Below, piece after piece: positions 60,386 to 64,000 of a stretch of 64,000 nucleotides of DNA. The position numbers and the translations under genes were made by a program. Source of the DNA: Pseudanabaena sp. PCC 6802. Lineage in GTDB: Bacteria; Cyanobacteriota; Cyanobacteriia; Pseudanabaenales; Pseudanabaenaceae. The first letter of the stretch is position 1; every line of letters starts with the position of its first letter. Where the stretch lies: assembly GCF_000332175.1 (NCBI RefSeq), contig NZ_KB235914.1, forward strand, positions 2,414,868 through 2,478,867, read 5' to 3'. The notes beneath the pieces were generated by a model. That model was given only the letters and a program-made list of their open reading frames with translations, was not told the DNA's origin and made no database searches.

Positions 60386-60416
60386 AAAAAGTCCCTAGTT
60401 TGACTAGGGACTTTTT
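60386..60416 (+). terminator. psbDC terminator
   Basis: AAAAAGTCCCTAG, loop TTTGA, CTAGGGACTTTTT: a perfect 13-bp stem ending in five T. It lies 158 bases after psbC; copy B3 is inserted between the gene and this terminator. Confidence 0.93.
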
Positions 60417-60430
60417 GCTAGGGGGTAAAT

Positions 60431-60754
60431 CTAAAAAAACTTGCCAACTACACAGTTGAAACCGGGCAGGATAGGGCTAGCGAGTTCGTCTTGCTCGACA
60501 TCGGAAAAAATAATTCCAGGCATAATCGCAGTTTCACCCAAACCACTCCGATCTGACCAATCTTTAAGTATAGCGCCAATATTTACACACAAGTTCTGAT
60601 GCTTCCAATGCGGTGCCCTGGTCACAAATAATTCTCCATCGATAATCTCGTAGCGATTAACGCGATCGCCTGCAAATAGCTCTAGATCTGCGGTAGTCCA
60701 GAGGATTGGGGACCGGGGGCTAGGGGTTGGGGGTTGGGGTGGAGTTGCTGGCAT
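60431..60754 (-). pseudogene. Uma2 family gene with internal deletion of the nuclease core
   Basis: 107 aa from the ATG at 60754 (MPATPPQPPTPSPRSPILWT). The first 75 residues are a normal Uma2 N-terminus (LELFAGDRVNRYEIIDGELF, HQNLCVNIGAILKDWSDRSG, GIIFSDVEQD). Then it jumps to ELASPILPGFNCVVGKFF, the usual C-terminal end of Uma2 proteins. The middle with the PD...E-x-K catalytic residues, about 80-90 residues, is missing. An in-frame deletion explains this best. The frame is still open, so a small protein could be made, but it cannot be a nuclease. Confidence 0.82.
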
Positions 60755-60866
60755 AAAGACTGCGCGCTCGTTGGCCTTAATAATAGTTGACTCTGGCAAT
60801 CTTGGTTACCAATAGCCTATACACTCTAATTTAAACCTTTAATATTTCCATATAAAACTCTTAGTA

Positions 60867-62012
60867 ATGACTCAAGTAATAGCGATCGACGACAGTCAGA
60901 AACCAGCACTCGCACCATTAATAATGCCCAACCGCCTGCTTCTAGGCCCTGGCCCTTCAAACGCACACCCAGATGTGCTTCAGGCCATGAGCAAACCACC
61001 AGTAGGGCATCTCGATCCAGCCTTCTTAACGCTGATGGATGAAATTCAGGCTTTGCTACGCTATACGTGGCAGACGGAAAATCAGCTAACTATTGCTGTA
61101 AGCGGTACGGGTACGGCAGCCATGGAAGCAACGATTGCTAATGCCGTGGAACCAGGTGATGTAGTTTTAGTTGGTGTTGCTGGTTACTTTGGTAACCGCC
61201 TGGTTGACATGGCCGGTCGGTATGGTGGTGACGTGCGAGTTATAACTAAACCTTGGGGGCAGGTGTTTAGACTGGAGGAGTTACGCGAGGCGATGGAAAC
61301 TCACCGTCCAGCAATCCTGGCTTTGGTACATGCCGAAACATCGACTGGAGCAAGGCAACCGCTAGAAGGGGTTGGCGATCTGTGTCGCGAATTCGACTGC
61401 TTGTTGCTAGTCGATACGGTCACGAGTTTGGGCGGCGTACCGATCTTTCTAGATCGATGGGGGATCGATCTGGCTTACAGTTGCAGCCAAAAGGGTCTGG
61501 GCTGCTCGCCCGGGGCATCGCCTTTTACGATGAGCGATCGCGCCATGAAAAAATTACAGCAACGTTCAGCTAAGGTGGCAAACTGGTATCTTGACATGTT
61601 GCTGCTTGGTAAATATTGGGGCAGCGATCGCGTCTACCACCACACCGCTCCGATCGAGCTTTACTATGGACTGCGCGAAGCCCTGCGCCTAATTGCCGCC
61701 GAGGGCCTGGACAACTGCTGGCAGCGACACCAGCAAAATGTCGAATATCTCTGGGACAGGTTAGAAGAGATTGGGCTGAAACTTCATGTCGATCGCGAGT
61801 TCCGCTTACCGACGTTAACAACTGTTTGCATCCCTGATGGTGCTGATGGCAAAGCGATCGCGCGGCAGCTACTACTCGAACATAACATTGAAGTGGGTGG
61901 CGGCTTAGGCGAACTAGCAGGAAAAGTTTGGCGGGTTGGGCTGATGGGCTTTAATAGCCGCCCAGAGAGCGTAGATCGCCTGATTGCAGCCCTGCAGAAG
62001 GTTTTACCCTAA
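60867..62012 (+). CDS. alanine/serine-glyoxylate aminotransferase family enzyme (class V)
   Basis: 381 aa. Fold-type I PLP enzyme: LLLGPGPSNAHPDVLQAMSK at the start, VSGTGTAAMEATIANAVEPG (phosphate/substrate side), LLVDTVTSLGGVPIFLDRWG with the PLP-ring aspartate, and SCSQKGLGCSPG where Lys209 forms the Schiff base. The C-terminal domain ends GGLGELAGKVWRVGLMGFNS. It matches AGXT-type transaminases that convert glyoxylate to glycine with alanine or serine, useful next to Rubisco for 2-phosphoglycolate salvage. The exact donor is not fixed by sequence. A single gene. Confidence 0.9.
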   Translation: MTQVIAIDDSQKPALAPLIMPNRLLLGPGPSNAHPDVLQAMSKPPVGHLDPAFLTLMDEIQALLRYTWQTENQLTIAVSGTGTAAMEATIANAVEPGDVVLVGVAGYFGNRLVDMAGRYGGDVRVITKPWGQVFRLEELREAMETHRPAILALVHAETSTGARQPLEGVGDLCREFDCLLLVDTVTSLGGVPIFLDRWGIDLAYSCSQKGLGCSPGASPFTMSDRAMKKLQQRSAKVANWYLDMLLLGKYWGSDRVYHHTAPIELYYGLREALRLIAAEGLDNCWQRHQQNVEYLWDRLEEIGLKLHVDREFRLPTLTTVCIPDGADGKAIARQLLLEHNIEVGGGLGELAGKVWRVGLMGFNSRPESVDRLIAALQKVLP

Positions 62013-62015
62013 AGA

Positions 62016-62978
62016 TTAAGTCTCTAATCCTGGTTGCCGATCTGATACATCAGATGCGTTTGGTGCATCAGATGCTTGGGGCAAATTTTGATTTAGGGCT
62101 TGCTCGAGTTGGGCATATTGGGCAGGCGAAATCATGCCTTGTATGGCTAATTTGAAACTAACATTGCCTTTGTTATCAAGCGATGTCCGACTAGCTTCCA
62201 GTATGAGATCGTTAATATTAGAACCGGGGCTGCGTTGTACGTGAATGGCCAGGTTGGGGATAGGAAATTGGTTTTGTGGATCGATCAGCGCCCCTGCCTT
62301 GACAAAATTATCATTCTTAATCAGGGTTAAGAAATTTTCAGATTCGCTCTGAGGAACGCTGCCGATAAGTGTTTTGGGCAAATACCACTCGTTACTTTCT
62401 TCACAGAACGGCTCTTTGGCAGCAGCAAAAGCCATAACAGCAATAATGCCTGAGATCGCAGCTAGCTCGATTGCCCAATACCCCCAAGCCCACTCATTTT
62501 TTAGCTCTAATTTACTACTGGATGATCTACCAATTTTCAGGCTCTCGCCAACACTAGCACGAAGTTTCATATATCCCCAAAAGCCATTAGAGCCTGTTGT
62601 CTGCTCTAATTCTCGATCGATAAAACTGTCGATTTGATTAGGATCGCTCTGACCTGGATTTTTTCTTTGTTCCTCTGCAACTTCTTGCCTAAATGCTAAA
62701 TAATAACCAGCATTGAGGGTGCCATAAATGACCAACCCCATTAAAACTGCAAAACCAGTGGCACCCAGGGGACTCCTTACTTTCCCCTGCTTGACGGCAT
62801 AAGCTTGTAAAAAACCACCACCAAAGCCCATGGCAATGGGAAATAGAAACCATAGGTAAATCAGACGTGCTACGGCAAAAGTCGCGCCGCCAATAGCTAG
62901 ACCGCCGATTAGGGCAGTTAAGGCCAACCAGGTATAGCCAGAACTCGGTACTTTGTTACTGGGTTTATAGAACTTCAT
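62016..62978 (-). CDS. uncharacterised membrane protein, 320 aa
   Basis: Not a family I recognise. Two or three helices near the N-terminus (WLALTALIGGLAIGGATFAV, RLIYLWFLFPIAMGFGGGFL, GATGFAVLMGLVIYGTLNAG), a soluble loop (EEQRKNPGQSDPNQIDSFID), then another helix pair (WGYWAIELAAISGIIAVMAF). The C-terminal half from about 195 is soluble with beta character (VPQSESENFLTLIKNDNFVK, VQRSPGSNINDLILEASRTS) and a Asp/Ala-rich tail. Located downstream of, and convergent with, the aminotransferase gene; the stop codons are four bases apart. Function unassigned. Confidence 0.65.
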   Translation of the reverse strand: MKFYKPSNKVPSSGYTWLALTALIGGLAIGGATFAVARLIYLWFLFPIAMGFGGGFLQAYAVKQGKVRSPLGATGFAVLMGLVIYGTLNAGYYLAFRQEVAEEQRKNPGQSDPNQIDSFIDRELEQTTGSNGFWGYMKLRASVGESLKIGRSSSSKLELKNEWAWGYWAIELAAISGIIAVMAFAAAKEPFCEESNEWYLPKTLIGSVPQSESENFLTLIKNDNFVKAGALIDPQNQFPIPNLAIHVQRSPGSNINDLILEASRTSLDNKGNVSFKLAIQGMISPAQYAQLEQALNQNLPQASDAPNASDVSDRQPGLET

Positions 62979-63228
62979 GATGCAATTTTGTATAAATGTC
63001 CTGGCAGGATTTTAAAACATGAGAAGGAGAAATCCTGCGATCGCGATCGCTTGCGCCCGGATAAAGATGATATAGCCAGCTTATGAATTAACTTTATCGG
63101 TAAAGACCACTTTATTTTAGTAATACCCCCATTAAAGCCTGTGAAAACCTTAATGTTAGAGGGGGTATTATAGACTTTAGATGAGGTAATCCTCCGAGCT
63201 TTGTACCTCTGGCAATCTTGGCCACAAT
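62979..63228. other. divergent leader region
   Basis: 250 bases between the membrane protein (minus) and the PAS sensor (plus). ATACCCCCATTAAAGCCTGT (63122-63141) and TAATGTTAGAGGGGGTATTA (63151-63170) contain TAATACCCCC/GGGGGTATTA, a perfect 10-bp inverted pair (63119-63128 and 63161-63170 approximately). This could be an operator or a terminator shared by both directions. Confidence 0.5.
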
Positions 63229-64000
63229 ATGCAGAAAATTCATCAGCCTGGTCTAACGCCACCTTTAGAGAAGCTAAATCACGCCTTAACAGGAGGTGCG
63301 GCTAAAGTTATCCCCGAGCACCCCCCAGATGCAAGCAGCAAAAAATTTTATACTGCACTGGCTGATGTAATGCCCGTGGGAGTTTTCTATACCGATGCCA
63401 GTTGTAATTGTCAATATATTAATCAACGCCTGAGTCAAATGATCGGGATGACTCTAGAGGCAGCCATGGGAGGAGGTTGGCTTAAAGGCTTATACCCGGA
63501 AGATCGCGATCGCGTTGCCCATGAATGGTTGCACGCGATCGATCGTGAAATCCCTTTTGAGTCAGAATTCCGCCTTCAAAGGCAAGATGGAAGCATAACT
63601 TGGGTATTTGGACAAGCCATAGCGGAAGGTAGTGGAAAAGACAAGATCTATATCGGTACGGTAACTGATATTAGTAATCACAAATCAATCGAGCAAGCTT
63701 TGCAGCAAAGCGAAACCAACTTCCGGGCTATTTTTGAGAAAGCTGCTGTGGGATTTAGCTATAGCGATCTAGAAGGTAAAATATTTCTAGTGAATCAGAA
63801 ATATGCTGATACGCTGGGATATACAACGGCAGAGCTTACGTCCATGCGCTTGCAGGATATCACCTATCCGCCCGACCGCAATAACGATGATAGCTATTTC
63901 AGACAATTACTAGCTGGCAAAATCGCAAATTACTCAATTGAGAAACGCTTCTTGCGTAGAGATGGTTCTCATATTTGGGTAAATCTGACTATGGCTCCGA
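63229..64000 (+). CDS. PAS-domain sensor protein, N-terminal part (cut by window edge)
   Basis: From the ATG at 63229 the frame stays open for 257 codons to the edge. It starts MQKIHQPGLTPPLEKLNHAL and has two PAS units with their C-terminal PAC parts: FYTALADVMPVGVFYTDASC, GMTLEAAMGGGWLKGLYPED, RLQRQDGSITWVFGQAIAEG, then FRAIFEKAAVGFSYSDLEGK, TLGYTTAELTSMRLQDITYP, EKRFLRRDGSHIWVNLTMAP. There is no membrane helix in this part. The output domain (histidine kinase or GGDEF are common) lies beyond the window, so the type of sensor cannot be given. Confidence 0.9.
   Translation, partial: MQKIHQPGLTPPLEKLNHALTGGAAKVIPEHPPDASSKKFYTALADVMPVGVFYTDASCNCQYINQRLSQMIGMTLEAAMGGGWLKGLYPEDRDRVAHEWLHAIDREIPFESEFRLQRQDGSITWVFGQAIAEGSGKDKIYIGTVTDISNHKSIEQALQQSETNFRAIFEKAAVGFSYSDLEGKIFLVNQKYADTLGYTTAELTSMRLQDITYPPDRNNDDSYFRQLLAGKIANYSIEKRFLRRDGSHIWVNLTMAP

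Overview
The window is chromosomal DNA from an oxygenic cyanobacterium. It carries genes for both photosystems (psaL, psaI, psaA, psaB, psbD, psbC), form I Rubisco with its chaperone (rbcL, rbcX, rbcS), a primary sigma factor of cyanobacterial type, and several families seen mainly in cyanobacteria (DUF2854, DUF1825, DUF3611, DUF4168, Uma2). The HIP1 palindrome GCGATCGC is scattered throughout. I cannot name the genus safely; the mix of repeats and gene order would fit a Pseudanabaena-like lineage, but that is a guess.

Layout. 1-4.5 kb: the edge of a CRP-family regulator gene, a secreted choloylglycine-hydrolase-like enzyme, a lone betaine-type binding lipoprotein, and long spacers filled with palindromic repeats. 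4.5-11.9 kb: an accessory stretch with an unassigned 864-aa protein, a Uma2 nuclease and a 387-aa protein in a row, a TPR-arginine methyltransferase fusion, a RelE-type toxin-antitoxin pair, and a Uma2 gene split by an 89-bp mini-element. 11.9-23.5 kb: sigA, small housekeeping genes, LivHM-type permeases, msrB, an HxlR-controlled redox/detoxification cluster, a phosphoesterase, coaX and an ABC-2 permease. 23.5-27.6 kb: two paralogous RTX-type proteins and an HTH-TPR protein. 27.8-39.6 kb: ComF, prfB with a programmed frameshift, ilvE, a signalling block (FHA-GAF-adenylate cyclase, Ser/Thr kinase, Rrf2 regulator), tRNA-Pro and era. 40-48.4 kb: psaL-psaI, a lumenal pentapeptide protein, a rhomboid protease, and psaA-psaB with a strong terminator. 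48.4-56.6 kb: an XPB-like helicase, a secreted nuclease, the rbcLXS operon, an MFS transporter and mdh. 57.3-60.4 kb: psbD and psbC, unusually not overlapping. 60.4-64 kb: an internally deleted Uma2 gene, an AGXT-type aminotransferase, an unknown membrane protein, and the start of a PAS-domain sensor that runs off the edge.

The photosystem and Rubisco genes form the functional core: light reactions and carbon fixation, with ilvE, mdh and the aminotransferase feeding carbon and nitrogen metabolism. Between them lie small-element activity (at least two related families of palindromic repeats of about 105-160 bp, a TA-flanked mini-element, terminator-like repeats) and gene decay (two of three Uma2 loci are broken). 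The observations I rate highest are the loss of the ancestral psbC start codon inside psbD with psbC restarting downstream, the mini-element whose removal restores the Uma2 frame exactly, the tandem hairpins in front of psbD, and the unassigned 4.5-8.9 kb gene set.
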